Below, piece by piece: positions 1 through 7,888 of a DNA stretch of 42,421 nt. The stretch's first letter is position 1. Every line of letters begins with the position of its first letter. The DNA is from Clostridia bacterium (GTDB lineage: Bacteria > Bacillota > Clostridia > Oscillospirales > Acutalibacteraceae). The notes below the pieces were generated by a model. That model was given only the letters and a program-made list of their open reading frames with translations, was not told the DNA's origin and made no database searches. The DNA is taken from the NCBI GenBank assembly GCA_030532035.1, contig JAUNLX010000010.1, forward strand, positions 1 through 42,421. The letters are read 5' to 3'. Position numbers and translations under genes: made by a program.

Positions 1-35
1 ATTCTTGACTAAATTTTATACTTTTATTTTGGAAT

Positions 36-74
36 AAAAAATTCCCTACTTGCAAACTTGCAAGTAGGGGAAAT
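36..74 (-). terminator. Rho-independent terminator of the pseudokinase gene
   Basis: A 10-bp perfect stem (44-53 pairing with 60-69, CCCTACTTGC/GCAAGTAGGG) with a 6-base loop is followed on the minus strand by a T-rich run (complement of 34-43). It lies just beyond the stop codon at 84, so it ends the minus-strand transcript of the PASTA protein. Confidence 0.85.
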
Positions 75-83
75 ATTATTGTT

Positions 84-1772
84 TTACGGTGCCGTCGTTG
101 TAGTTTCTGCTTCAGTAGTTGGCATATTGGCTATTTCGCCCCAGACAATAAGGGTAACTGAAGAGCCTTTATCTCTTGTGCCGTCTGCTACGATACTCTG
201 TTCAGCTACAGTATTAGGCGGTTTATTTTCGAAATTGGTCTTTTCTATTTTCCTAACCTCAAAGCCCAAATCCTCTAATTGAGTCTTAGCGTCTTCGTAA
301 TCTTTACCAACGACATTGGGCATTTTTACCTGTTCTGGTCCTGAACTTATTGTAATCAGTATATCGCTATTTTTGGGAACAGATTTTCCAGGGTCAATTG
401 ACTGTTTAATAATCTGTCCTTTGGGACTTTCACTACTGTTTTCATATTTAATATCAACTTTGAAGTCTGAAAGTGTTCTCTCTGCTTTTACTGTATAAAA
501 TGACACTCCAACAACATTCGGAACTTCTACCATTATTTTAGATGGAGCAGAAGAGTCAATGGGCTTTTCGGTTCGAGATGGCGTGTTTATTATACGATTT
601 GTAACAAATAATGAAAATATCGTAATTAAGACAATGATTAATATAATGGAGAGAAAACTCAAAACAATTGCAATTATATTTTTGTTTTGTTTTTTGGGAT
701 TTTTTGATTTATCAGAATCATTCTTTGTATTTTTAGAAGACTTTGAAATCATATCTTCCATTTTTTGAGTGATAGGGGAGATTGTAGCAGTCATCGCAAT
801 TGATGAGCTTGGAGCAGCAGACAATTTTGAGCGAAAATCTTCGACATCTTGAATTCTGTCATCGGGTAAAATTTGCATAGCATTTATTATCGCCGATATA
901 ACATGACTGGGTATAATTTCTGCAAATTCTCCGGGAATCATCATTTTATCGTTAGTTACTCTTGCAGTTGCCTCCATGGGCGTAATTCCAGTCAGTGTTC
1001 TATATAATACGGCAGCAAAAGCATAAATATCAGTCCAAGGACCCTGTTTTTCAGAAAAGCCATATTGCTCAATTGCGCTATATCCGTCAAATAATTCATG
1101 ATCGAGCTCAGTGCGAGCTGTTCTGGCAGGAGAAATTGAAAATCCACTGAATAAAAGTTTCCCTGATTTTGTAACAAGCAGGGTGGAAGGAGAAATTCCG
1201 GTATGTATAATTCCGGCTTTATGTAAAGTTTCTAAGGTTGTTAATGCGGGCATAAAGAGTTTTCTCGTCTGTGCCCAATCAAGATAACCTTTTTCAGTTT
1301 GAGAAAGATATTCTCTTAAAGTAATATATTCATCTGAATTTTCAAAAACAGCATAGACAGAGTTGTTTTCTTCCACTATGTCATATACTAAAATAAAATT
1401 AGAAAGCCCACGAAGTCTGGCAAGTTTTTTCCATAAATTTAAAAACTTTAATTTGTAATCAAAAAATAGAGAGCTTTTTCCGTCATTTACTATCAAATCA
1501 TTAGAAAATTTATCTCTTGTGCAAATAGAAGCGGGGAGGAATTCTCTTACTTCAACAATAGATTTTGAATGTATGTCCAAAGCAGAATAAGTTACACCGT
1601 CACCGTTAAATTCTTTAACAGAGCCAATTAAATATCTTTGTGAAACAATTGTTCTAAAAGGTAAAAACGGTGAATCTTGAACAGTACTGTTGTCAAATCC
1701 ACAATGTTCACACTCAAATTTGTTTTCAAATTCATGCATGCAATTCATGCAAATATTGTCAAAATCACTCAT
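84..1772 (-). CDS. Zinc-ribbon PASTA-domain membrane pseudokinase (serine/threonine kinase fold)
   Basis: 562 residues. Order of domains: an N-terminal C4 zinc ribbon (Cys8, Cys11, Cys21, Cys24), a kinase-like domain (about 47-318), a Ser/Lys-rich linker, one transmembrane helix (about 365-391) and two extracellular PASTA repeats (about 414-478 and 481-545), then a Thr-rich tail. PASTA kinases such as PrkC/Stk1 sense peptidoglycan fragments or lipid II. Here the catalytic residues are gone: the ATP-binding Lys of the VAIK motif is Arg76, HRD reads H-T-G (190-192), the metal-binding Asn is lost, and DFG reads S-G-F (209-211). The DIYAFAAVLYRTLTG helix is kept, so the fold is probably intact. 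It is therefore likely a receptor or scaffold instead of an active kinase. The start is fixed by a GGAG site a few bases upstream. Monocistronic, with its own promoter and terminator. Sure of the fold, less sure of complete inactivity. Confidence 0.85.
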   Translation of the reverse strand: MSDFDNICMNCMHEFENKFECEHCGFDNSTVQDSPFLPFRTIVSQRYLIGSVKEFNGDGVTYSALDIHSKSIVEVREFLPASICTRDKFSNDLIVNDGKSSLFFDYKLKFLNLWKKLARLRGLSNFILVYDIVEENNSVYAVFENSDEYITLREYLSQTEKGYLDWAQTRKLFMPALTTLETLHKAGIIHTGISPSTLLVTKSGKLLFSGFSISPARTARTELDHELFDGYSAIEQYGFSEKQGPWTDIYAFAAVLYRTLTGITPMEATARVTNDKMMIPGEFAEIIPSHVISAIINAMQILPDDRIQDVEDFRSKLSAAPSSSIAMTATISPITQKMEDMISKSSKNTKNDSDKSKNPKKQNKNIIAIVLSFLSIILIIVLITIFSLFVTNRIINTPSRTEKPIDSSAPSKIMVEVPNVVGVSFYTVKAERTLSDFKVDIKYENSSESPKGQIIKQSIDPGKSVPKNSDILITISSGPEQVKMPNVVGKDYEDAKTQLEDLGFEVRKIEKTNFENKPPNTVAEQSIVADGTRDKGSSVTLIVWGEIANMPTTEAETTTTAP

Positions 1773-1807
1773 ATTTATACTCCTTCGGAGCTCAATAAAT
1801 TAAGTAA

Positions 1808-1836
1808 ATGATAAAGAAAATCAGTTGTTTTGTCAA
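1808..1836 (-). promoter_or_regulatory. Sigma-A-type promoter of the pseudokinase gene
   Basis: On the minus strand TTGACA (complement of 1831-1836) and TATCAT (complement of 1808-1813) are separated by 17 bp, giving a short leader before the start codon at 1772. Confidence 0.75.
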
Positions 1837-1937
1837 TCTTTGCAAAAAATCAATTTTATATATTTCTATGTGGGAAAATTCTACTAATAAAACAGCTCTT
1901 TTCACTCAAAAATCAGATTAAATTTCTATTTAAAAAT

Positions 1938-2008
1938 AATCGAACATTTGTATTGACAAATGCAAAATAATTGATATAATGAAATTGTAAATAAACAAAT
2001 GTTCGATT
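1938..2008 (+). promoter_or_regulatory. Consensus promoter bracketed by two LexA-like (SOS) boxes
   Basis: TTGACA (1953-1958) and TATAAT (1975-1980), 16 bp apart, form a near-perfect sigma-A promoter. A perfect 14-bp inverted repeat flanks it: AATCGAACATTTGT (1938-1951) and its complement (1995-2008). Each arm contains a GAAC-N4-GTWT element (1942-1953; 1993-2004 read on the other strand), close to the Gram-positive LexA consensus GAAC-N4-GTTC/T. The box centres are 51 bp apart, about five helical turns, with one box against the -35 and the other just past the expected start point near 1987. That is the layout of a tightly repressed DNA-damage promoter. LexA itself is not in the window. Confidence 0.65.
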
Positions 2009-2033
2009 GATTTATGACGAATTGGAGGATGAA

Positions 2034-2240
2034 ATGATACTCTCAATTTTTGAAATTATATTTTCTCTGCTTTTAATTTTAGGCTTTATTAATGAGGAAA
2101 AGATCACTGCCTTTGAGAATAAATTGATAAATAAAATATATCCAAAATATAGGAATAAAAAGGTTGTTCGTAAATTGAAAAAACCATCATCAGTTAAGGT
2201 TATTAATTTTAATGAAGTCAGAAATTCTGATGTAGCTTAA
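2034..2240 (+). CDS. Small single-span membrane protein, putative SOS-induced (unknown function)
   Basis: 68 residues from the ATG at 2034, which has GGAGG at 2024-2028. An in-frame TTG at 2007 is possible but lies inside the second operator and has no ribosome-binding site. The first ~18 residues form a hydrophobic helix (MILSIFEIIFSLLLILGF); the rest is strongly basic (KYRNKKVVRKLKKP region), so the tail probably faces the cytoplasm. No LysM or other known domain was recognised. Small LexA-controlled membrane proteins in other bacteria (YneA, SosA, SidA, DivS) stop cell division after DNA damage; by promoter and architecture this could be a functional analogue, but sequence similarity was not established. 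No clear terminator follows, so transcription may run towards the thi leader. Confidence 0.6.
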   Translation: MILSIFEIIFSLLLILGFINEEKITAFENKLINKIYPKYRNKKVVRKLKKPSSVKVINFNEVRNSDVA

Positions 2241-2265
2241 ATTTAAATATAATTCAAATTTATGG

Positions 2266-2294
2266 TTGACAATCTTAGAAAAGTAGACTAAACT
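2266..2294 (+). promoter_or_regulatory. Promoter of the thiamine (thiS) operon
   Basis: TTGACA (2266-2271), a 17-bp spacer and TAAACT (2289-2294) place the start point near 2301, just ahead of the hairpin leader. A second TTGACA at about 2439 lies closer to thiS but lacks a convincing -10. Confidence 0.65.
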
Positions 2295-2300
2295 TTATTT

Positions 2301-2368
2301 CAGAATGTGATTTAAATCGCACGAAGGGGTACACCACCGCGGGTGTAGTTTCTTTGTGCGATTTTTTT
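2301..2368 (+). ncRNA. Structured thiS leader RNA ending in a terminator hairpin (candidate cis-regulator)
   Basis: A 13-bp stem (AAATCGCACGAAG, 2314-2326, with 2352-2364; one G-U pair) encloses an asymmetric internal loop (GGG against GTTT) and a 6-bp inner stem (TACACC 2330-2335 with GGTGTA 2342-2347) closed by ACCGCG. The outer stem ends in seven Ts, so it can act as an intrinsic terminator 135 nt upstream of thiS. The upstream GTGATTT (2307-2313) imitates the 3' arm and could compete for the 5' arm. It is not a TPP riboswitch: the CUGAGA and ACCUGAUC signatures are absent. I recall that a thiS-associated RNA motif has been reported in comparative-genomic surveys, but I cannot verify that this is a member. 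Ligand unknown. Confidence 0.6.
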
Positions 2369-2502
2369 ATAACTTTTGTTTTTTGTATTTTGTAATTTTT
2401 CAGTTGATAAATCAGACTGTATATACATTGACAGTAAACGTGTATATTGATTTATGTATATTGATTTATTTTTATATAAGAGATATAAAGAGGAAGGAAA
2501 AA

Positions 2503-2700
2503 ATGATAAAAGTAAATGGACAAATGAAGCCTTTAGACAATGTCATAACAGTTGAGCGTTTGCTTGATATAGAAAATTATGACAGTACTGTTGTAGTTGT
2601 TGAAATTAATGAAGAAATTATAAAAAAAAGTGAATATGATAAGCGAAAAATCAAAGATGGAGATAAGGTTGAAATTCTTAAATTCGTAGGAGGCGGCTGA
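2503..2700 (+). CDS. thiS: Sulfur carrier protein ThiS
   Basis: 65 residues, the normal length for ThiS, a ubiquitin-like protein whose C-terminal glycine is adenylated and converted to a thiocarboxylate to supply the sulfur of the thiamine thiazole. The C-terminus ends in Gly-Gly-Gly, as needed. The ATG at 2503 was chosen because AGGAAGG lies just upstream and residues from MIKVNG onward fit the ubiquitin-like fold; the open frame extending back to 2356 runs through the leader and is not coding. It is first in a thiS-thiF-thiG-thiH-tenI operon and its stop overlaps the thiF start by one base. Confidence 0.92.
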   Translation: MIKVNGQMKPLDNVITVERLLDIENYDSTVVVVEINEEIIKKSEYDKRKIKDGDKVEILKFVGGG

Positions 2701-3320
2701 TGAATGAATTAAAAGAAGTCTTTGCAAAGACAATAAATTCAAAATCACTTGAAAATCTTTCTAATTCAAAAATTGCCATTGCTGGTTTAGGTGGTTTGGG
2801 CTCAAATGTTGCCACTTTTTTATCTCGATGTTTTTTCGGAGAACTTACAGTCATTGATTTTGATAGGGTTGAAATATCAAATTTAAATAGACAAGCTTAT
2901 TTTTTTAATCAAATTGGTAAATACAAAACCGAAGCAATTAAAGAAAATTTAACGAAAATAAATCCGGATATAAAAATCAAAACTATAAATATAAAAGTAA
3001 ACAGTGAAAATGCAGAAAAATTATTTGAAGATAAAGATATTGTGATTGAAGCTTTTGACAAAGCAGAACAAAAAACTATGCTCGTGCAAACTTTACTTGA
3101 AAAAAATAAAAAATCTATAATTATCTGTGGAAACGGAATGGCGGGAATAGGGAAAAATAATGTAATAAAAACAAAAAAAATAAATGACAGGCTCTATGTC
3201 TGTGGAGATTTAGAATCAGATGTAGAAAAAAATGGTGTTCTTGTTGCACCCAGAGTCGCACTCTGTGCCGCTCATCAAGCCAACCTTGCATTTAATTTAA
3301 TAATAGGAGAAGAAAAATGA
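2700..3320 (+). CDS. thiF: ThiS adenylyltransferase ThiF (short, family 2)
   Basis: 206 residues of the E1-like ThiF/MoeB/HesA superfamily. It activates the C-terminus of ThiS with ATP. The nucleotide-binding motif GLGGLGS is near residues 29-35 and the conserved [11 protein letters not shown] follows, supplying the Asp, Asn and Arg that bind ATP. It is shorter than E. coli ThiF and lacks the CxxC zinc pairs, matching the compact form found in anaerobic Firmicutes beside thiS, thiG and thiH. The start overlaps the thiS stop and the end overlaps thiG by four bases (ATGA), so the genes are translationally coupled. Confidence 0.9.
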   Translation: MNELKEVFAKTINSKSLENLSNSKIAIAGLGGLGSNVATFLSRCFFGELTVIDFDRVEISNLNRQAYFFNQIGKYKTEAIKENLTKINPDIKIKTINIKVNSENAEKLFEDKDIVIEAFDKAEQKTMLVQTLLEKNKKSIIICGNGMAGIGKNNVIKTKKINDRLYVCGDLESDVEKNGVLVAPRVALCAAHQANLAFNLIIGEEK

Positions 3321-4084
3321 AAAAAGACAAATTGATATTGGGCAATAAAGAATTTAATTCAAGATTTATTTTGGGTTCTGGTAAATATGATCCAGAACTT
3401 ATAAAAGCTGCTATAGAGGGAGCTGACGCTGAAATAGTAACAATGGCACTCAGAAGAGCAAATAGCGAAACAGATGATATAGTAAAATACATACCTAAAA
3501 ATGTCACCTTGTTGCCAAATACTTCGGGCGCAAGAACAGCAGATGAAGCTGTCAGAATAGCTCGTCTTTCAAGGGAACTCGGTTGTGGAGATTTTATTAA
3601 AATAGAGGTTATAAGAGATACTAAATATCTTCTTCCAGATAATTATGAAACGGTAAAGGCAACGGAAATTTTGGCAAAAGAGGGTTTTGTTGTTTTGCCA
3701 TATATGTATCCTGATTTAAATATTGCTCGAGATCTTCAAAATGCTGGTGCCGCTGCAGTTATGCCACTTGCTTCTCCAATAGGTTCTAATTCTGGAATAC
3801 AGACAGAGAGATTTATTCAAATTTTAATAGACGAAATAGATTTACCTATCATAGTTGATGCTGGTTTAGGTAGACCGTCACAGGCTTGTCGTGTAATGGA
3901 AATGGGAGCAGCCGCAGTTATGGCAAATACTGCAATCGCAACAGCGGGGGATAAAATTTTAATGGCTCGTGCTTTCAAAGATGCCATAAACGCTGGTAGA
4001 CAAGGATATTTAGCAAAGCTCGGCAGAGTGAGCAATGAGGCAAATGCATCCTCACCTGCGACTGACTTTTTAATGGAGGAATAG
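3317..4084 (+). CDS. thiG: Thiazole synthase ThiG
   Basis: 255 residues, the usual length. ThiG is a TIM barrel that condenses 1-deoxyxylulose 5-phosphate, dehydroglycine and ThiS thiocarboxylate to the thiazole phosphate. The Schiff-base lysine is Lys95 in FIKIEVIRD, matching Lys96 of the Bacillus enzyme, and the phosphate-binding [13 protein letters not shown] and VDAGLGRPS loops are intact. AGGAG precedes the start, which overlaps the thiF stop. It forms a complex with ThiH in other bacteria, and thiH follows after one base. Confidence 0.96.
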   Translation: MKKDKLILGNKEFNSRFILGSGKYDPELIKAAIEGADAEIVTMALRRANSETDDIVKYIPKNVTLLPNTSGARTADEAVRIARLSRELGCGDFIKIEVIRDTKYLLPDNYETVKATEILAKEGFVVLPYMYPDLNIARDLQNAGAAAVMPLASPIGSNSGIQTERFIQILIDEIDLPIIVDAGLGRPSQACRVMEMGAAAVMANTAIATAGDKILMARAFKDAINAGRQGYLAKLGRVSNEANASSPATDFLMEE

Positions 4085-4085
4085 A

Positions 4086-5240
4086 ATGTTTGAAAATAGT
4101 AACCATATGGAATTTTTTGAGGGCATGGAAGATATTAAATCTGACTTGCGAGAAAAAGTTTTGTCTAAACGAGATGAGATTGATTTTGATACTTTTACTA
4201 AAGCAGATGTAAAAACAGCTATATACAAAGAAAATTTAAATGAAATGGACTTTGCTGCACTTTTATCTCCAGCCGCCTCTGAAATGCTCGACGAAATTGC
4301 ACATCGTGCTTTTGAAGTTAGAAAAAAGCATTTTGGAAATTGTGTAAATCTTTTCACACCAATTTATATAGCAAATTATTGTGAAAATGCCTGTGTATAC
4401 TGTGGCTTTCGCAGAGATAATAAAATACATCGTGCAAAGCTTGATGACAGTGAAATAAAAAGAGAAATGCAGGCTATAAAAGAAGATGGTTTAGAAGAAG
4501 TCTTAATTTTAACTGGCGAAAGTGACAAATATTCAGATGTTAAATACATAGCTAACGCCTGTAAAATGGCGTCTGAACACTTTAAGAATGTAGCTGTGGA
4601 AATTTATCCCTGTGATGTTGAAGATTATAAATATCTACATGAGCACCATGCTGACTATGTTACAGTTTTTCAGGAAACTTATGATATAGAAAAATATGGA
4701 CAGCTTCATCCAGCTGGAAAAAAGAGAAGTTTCCCATATCGCTTTGACACACAGGAAAGAGCAATTTTAGGTGGTATTCGTGGAGTTGGCTTTGGTGTTT
4801 TGTTTGGTTTAACAGACTTTAGAAAAGACGCTTTTTCAAATGCCTATCACGCATATTTGCTACAGAGAAAATATCCACATGCAGAAATTGCAATGTCTTG
4901 TCCGAGACTTCGTCCAACGCCAGGAGATTCTTATGATAATTATAATAAAGTTACCGAAAGAGAACTTTTGCAGATAATATGCGCCTATAGACTATTTTTG
5001 CCTTTCGCCGCAATTACTGTATCTACAAGGGAGAGGGCAGGTTTTAGAAAAGAAATAGTAAAATATGCCACAAAAATTTCAGCAGGAGTAAGTACGGGAA
5101 TAGGTTTGCGTGGGAAAGATATTGAAGATAAGGGCGACGATCAATTTGAAATTGCCGATTCAAGAAGCGTGAAAGAAATAGTAGAGTCCATTAAAGAAAG
5201 TGGATTTCAACCAGTTATGAATGATTATCTTTTTGTTTGA
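4086..5240 (+). CDS. thiH: 2-iminoacetate synthase ThiH (radical SAM)
   Basis: 384 residues. ThiH cleaves tyrosine to dehydroglycine (2-iminoacetate) and p-cresol with a radical SAM [4Fe-4S] cluster. The cluster motif CxxxCxxC is seen as CENACVYCGF around residues 97-106, and the family signatures VFQETY, SCPRLRPTPG and STRERAGFR are present. Use of oxygen-sensitive ThiH, where aerobes such as Bacillus use glycine oxidase ThiO, supports an anaerobic lifestyle. GGAGG lies directly upstream, inside the end of thiG. Confidence 0.96.
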   Translation: MFENSNHMEFFEGMEDIKSDLREKVLSKRDEIDFDTFTKADVKTAIYKENLNEMDFAALLSPAASEMLDEIAHRAFEVRKKHFGNCVNLFTPIYIANYCENACVYCGFRRDNKIHRAKLDDSEIKREMQAIKEDGLEEVLILTGESDKYSDVKYIANACKMASEHFKNVAVEIYPCDVEDYKYLHEHHADYVTVFQETYDIEKYGQLHPAGKKRSFPYRFDTQERAILGGIRGVGFGVLFGLTDFRKDAFSNAYHAYLLQRKYPHAEIAMSCPRLRPTPGDSYDNYNKVTERELLQIICAYRLFLPFAAITVSTRERAGFRKEIVKYATKISAGVSTGIGLRGKDIEDKGDDQFEIADSRSVKEIVESIKESGFQPVMNDYLFV

Positions 5241-5243
5241 CAT

Positions 5244-5801
5244 ATGTATAAAAAAATTTGTGTAACTAATAGAAAGCTTGTAAATGGAGAGCTTGAAGAT
5301 AAAATTGAAGAAATTTTTCAGTCATTTGATGTCGATATTTTGATATTGCGAGAAAAAGATTTGCCTGAAAAACAATTTACAGATTTAGCTGATAAAATAC
5401 TGAAAATTTGCAAAAATTATGGTGTAAATCTTTATATAAATACTTATTATGAGATTGCCAAAAAATTGAATATAAAAAATATAGCTTTGCCACTTCAAGT
5501 AGCTCAGAAAGTTGATGATTTTTCTTTTTTTGACAATATAATAATTTCCATACATAGCAAAGACGAAATCATAGAAGCTGAAAATTTAGGTGCCACTGCA
5601 CTGATGTATGGCAATATTTTTGAAACTTCTTGTAAGATTGGAAAAGCTGGAGTCGGTGTTGATAGCTTGAACGAAATTGTTAATTTATCTAAATTGCCTA
5701 TTTATGCAATCGGCGGGATAGTCGATGAAGAACAGGAAAAATTGATTTTATCTAAGGGCGCTAAGGGAATTGCGAAAATGTCTACATATATGAAAATCTG
5801 A
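5244..5801 (+). CDS. tenI: TenI/ThiE-family protein, probable thiazole tautomerase
   Basis: 185 residues of the thiamine-phosphate-synthase superfamily, closer to TenI than ThiE: it has the SIHSKDE and YGNIFETSCKIGKAG segments and the AIGGI phosphate loop, but no ThiE pyrimidine-binding HLGQ-like motif. TenI of B. subtilis aromatises the thiazole product of ThiG using a His in GHVFETDCKKG; here that residue is Asn124, so the chemistry may differ or be lost. It follows thiH by three bases without a clear ribosome-binding site, suggesting translational coupling. A thiazole tautomerase fits the thiGH context. A true ThiE, ThiC and ThiD must be elsewhere if the pathway is complete. Confidence 0.75.
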   Translation: MYKKICVTNRKLVNGELEDKIEEIFQSFDVDILILREKDLPEKQFTDLADKILKICKNYGVNLYINTYYEIAKKLNIKNIALPLQVAQKVDDFSFFDNIIISIHSKDEIIEAENLGATALMYGNIFETSCKIGKAGVGVDSLNEIVNLSKLPIYAIGGIVDEEQEKLILSKGAKGIAKMSTYMKI

Positions 5802-5837
5802 TATAAATACAGATTAAAAACCGAAATATATCTACAA

Positions 5838-5876
5838 AAAATAAGGCTTTGTAAAAATCAAAGCCTTATTTTATTT
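5838..5876 (+). terminator. Terminator of the thiS-tenI operon
   Basis: A 12-bp stem, AATAAGGCTTTG (5840-5851) with CAAAGCCTTATT (5859-5870), a 7-base loop and a following T-rich tract. It sits between tenI and the acpS promoter. Confidence 0.9.
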
Positions 5877-5878
5877 AG

Positions 5879-5907
5879 TTGTTTTTATCCGCTTATATTG
5901 TTATAAT
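5879..5907 (+). promoter_or_regulatory. Promoter of acpS-nnr-fhs
   Basis: TTGTTT (5879-5884), 17 bp, TATAAT (5902-5907). The predicted start point near 5914 gives a 25-nt leader with GGGAGGA before acpS. Confidence 0.65.
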
Positions 5908-5938
5908 TTTATCATTGATTGTAGGGAGGATTTTTTGC

Positions 5939-6295
5939 ATGCAAACCAATATCGGAGTTGATTTGACATCGATTGATAGAATCGAAAAGGCAATGCAAAA
6001 TCCAACTTTTATTAAAAGAGTTTTTTCATCGGAAGAACAAGAATATTTAAAAAATAAAAGTTATTCTTCAGCAGCAGGAATTTTTGCGGCTAAAGAAGCT
6101 TTTTTTAAGTCTGTTGGTACTGGTATAAAGCTTGATTTACTAAGGGAAATTTCAATTTTGCATAAAAAATCGGGCGCTCCGTACATTAAGTTAAGCAATA
6201 AAGCTTTACAAGACTTTAAAAATATGAAATTTTCCGTTTCTATTTCGCACGAAAAGAATATGGCAGTCGCTTGTGTTATAGCATGGGAGGATTAA
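5939..6295 (+). CDS. acpS: Holo-[acyl-carrier-protein] synthase
   Basis: 118 residues, typical of AcpS, which moves 4'-phosphopantetheine from coenzyme A to acyl carrier protein. Conserved metal-binding residues are seen as Asp8 in GVDLTSIDR and Glu53 in FAAKEAFFK; the SISHEK motif is near the end. The ATG at 5939 was chosen because GGGAGGA is 10 bases upstream and the family starts at this point; a longer frame from 5879 overlaps the promoter. It abuts nnr directly, an acpS-nnr order common in Firmicutes. Confidence 0.95.
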   Translation: MQTNIGVDLTSIDRIEKAMQNPTFIKRVFSSEEQEYLKNKSYSSAAGIFAAKEAFFKSVGTGIKLDLLREISILHKKSGAPYIKLSNKALQDFKNMKFSVSISHEKNMAVACVIAWED

Positions 6296-7888
6296 ATGAG
6301 AATTTTGTCAGTAAAAGAAATAAGAGAGATGGAAGAGATTGCAAATGACAAGATAATGAGCTTTACAGACCTTATGGAAAGTGCCGGAACAGCTTGTGCT
6401 GAAGCAATTTTACACGAAAGTTATATTGATGCTGAATATTGCATAGTAGTTGGAAAGGGAAAAAATGGTGGAGACGGGCTTGTTATAGCAAGAAAACTCT
6501 ATCAAGAGGGACTTCCTGTAAGCGTGGTATTTGTTGACGGAGTTCCAAAAGATTCCGACTCTGCTTTAATGTATGAAAAAGCGAAAAAATTAGATATAGA
6601 ATTTTGCAATTACTTAGACGACAGAGAAAAAGGCCGTCAGTTGATTGAAAATTCATTTTATATAATTGACTGTATTTTTGGTATTGGTTTTCATGGCAAA
6701 CCCGATGAAAAGACTTCTGAAATTATAGATTTAATAAATTTTTCTGATTCTTTTGTTTTTTCAATAGATATACCATCTGGAATATCTTCAGATTCTCCTT
6801 TGGTAGGTGCAAATGCTGTAAAATCTGACTACACTATAACTATTTCAACCTTAAAAAAGGCTACTGTTTTTCAGCCGTCAAGCGAATATTGCGGTACGAC
6901 ACAAGTAGTTCAGATTGGAATTACGAAAGACTGTTATAAAAATGCTGAATCTAACTGTGAGTCTATAACAGCTGAAGAAGCGAAGTTTCTTTTGCCTAAA
7001 AGAACACTAAATTCCCATAAAGGAGATTTTGGAAAACTTTTAATAATTGCTGGTAGCAAGCCAATGCCTGGTGCTGCTGCATTGTCGACGGGGGCTGCAC
7101 TCAATTCTGGTGCAGGGCTTGTGACTTTAGGCTGTCACGAAGATGTATATCGATGTGTATCTAATCATTATAGAGAGGCAACTTATGTGCCGATAAATTA
7201 TTCGACTGGTGGCACACTCAGACTTTCAGAAAATCTCAAACTCATAAATGAAAAAATAATCTCCTCCGACGCCATTATTTTTGGGCCGGGAATTGGAATT
7301 TCAAATGAAGCAAAACAAGAGCTTGAAAAAATTTTGAGCACTGCTGATTGTCCAGTTGTAATTGATGCAGACGGATTAAATTTGCTTGCAGAGAACAAGG
7401 AAGTAGCACTTAAGACAAAGGCCAAAGTTATTCTCACACCACATCCAGGAGAAATGTCAAGACTCACCGGACTTTCAATTGATGAAATAGAAAAAGATAG
7501 ACTGAATGTTTGTCAGAAACTCGCAGACGAATTAAATGCAACTGTCGTTTTAAAAGGTGCCAATACTGTTGTATGTGACAGTGAAAGTAAGCTGAAATAT
7601 ATAAATGCAACAGGCAATCCAGGTATGGCGACGGCAGGTAGTGGAGATGTTTTATCTGGAATTTTGGGAAGCTTTCTGGCGCAGGGTATGAATGCCTATG
7701 AAGCTGCTAAAATAGCAGTTTATATTCATGGAATTGCAGGTGACTTTGCTTGTCTTAATAAAACTCAAATTTCAATGAAAGCTGGAGACATAATAGATTA
7801 TTTGCCAGACGCTTTTTTCTTTGTCGCTGATGAGGAAAACATTGGTAAAGTAAATATAGGGAGAAAAGAGATATATGAAGGAATATAA
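6296..7888 (+). CDS. nnr: Bifunctional NAD(P)HX epimerase / ADP-dependent NAD(P)HX dehydratase
   Basis: 530 residues in two domains. The N-terminal half is the NnrE epimerase ([14 protein letters not shown] near 55-68; [11 protein letters not shown] near 160). The C-terminal half is the NnrD ribokinase-like dehydratase ([27 protein letters not shown] around 440-456). Together they repair NADHX and NADPHX, the hydrated, damaged forms of NAD(P)H. The start follows the acpS stop with no gap and is preceded by GGGAGG. The last 14 bases overlap fhs. Confidence 0.94.
   Translation: MRILSVKEIREMEEIANDKIMSFTDLMESAGTACAEAILHESYIDAEYCIVVGKGKNGGDGLVIARKLYQEGLPVSVVFVDGVPKDSDSALMYEKAKKLDIEFCNYLDDREKGRQLIENSFYIIDCIFGIGFHGKPDEKTSEIIDLINFSDSFVFSIDIPSGISSDSPLVGANAVKSDYTITISTLKKATVFQPSSEYCGTTQVVQIGITKDCYKNAESNCESITAEEAKFLLPKRTLNSHKGDFGKLLIIAGSKPMPGAAALSTGAALNSGAGLVTLGCHEDVYRCVSNHYREATYVPINYSTGGTLRLSENLKLINEKIISSDAIIFGPGIGISNEAKQELEKILSTADCPVVIDADGLNLLAENKEVALKTKAKVILTPHPGEMSRLTGLSIDEIEKDRLNVCQKLADELNATVVLKGANTVVCDSESKLKYINATGNPGMATAGSGDVLSGILGSFLAQGMNAYEAAKIAVYIHGIAGDFACLNKTQISMKAGDIIDYLPDAFFFVADEENIGKVNIGRKEIYEGI

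Noticed and set aside
58-282. Plus-strand open frame opposite the pseudokinase C-terminus
   Set aside because: Antisense shadow of the PASTA region with no ribosome-binding site or recognisable protein; the same applies to the many other antisense frames over thiG, thiH, ftsK, hisB, clpP and others.
2007-2033. TTG start giving a 77-residue version of the small SOS-type protein
   Set aside because: It lies within the second operator arm and has no ribosome-binding site, while the ATG at 2034 has GGAGG upstream.
2301-2368. T-box or TPP riboswitch upstream of thiS
   Set aside because: ACCGCG-like bases resemble part of a T-box, but the leader is only about 70 nt, with no specifier stem and no AGGGTGG core; TPP signatures CUGAGA and ACCUGAUC are absent.
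2356-2502. Extended N-terminus of ThiS
   Set aside because: The frame runs through the terminator tail and AT-rich leader; ThiS begins at the ATG at 2503 with AGGAAGG upstream.
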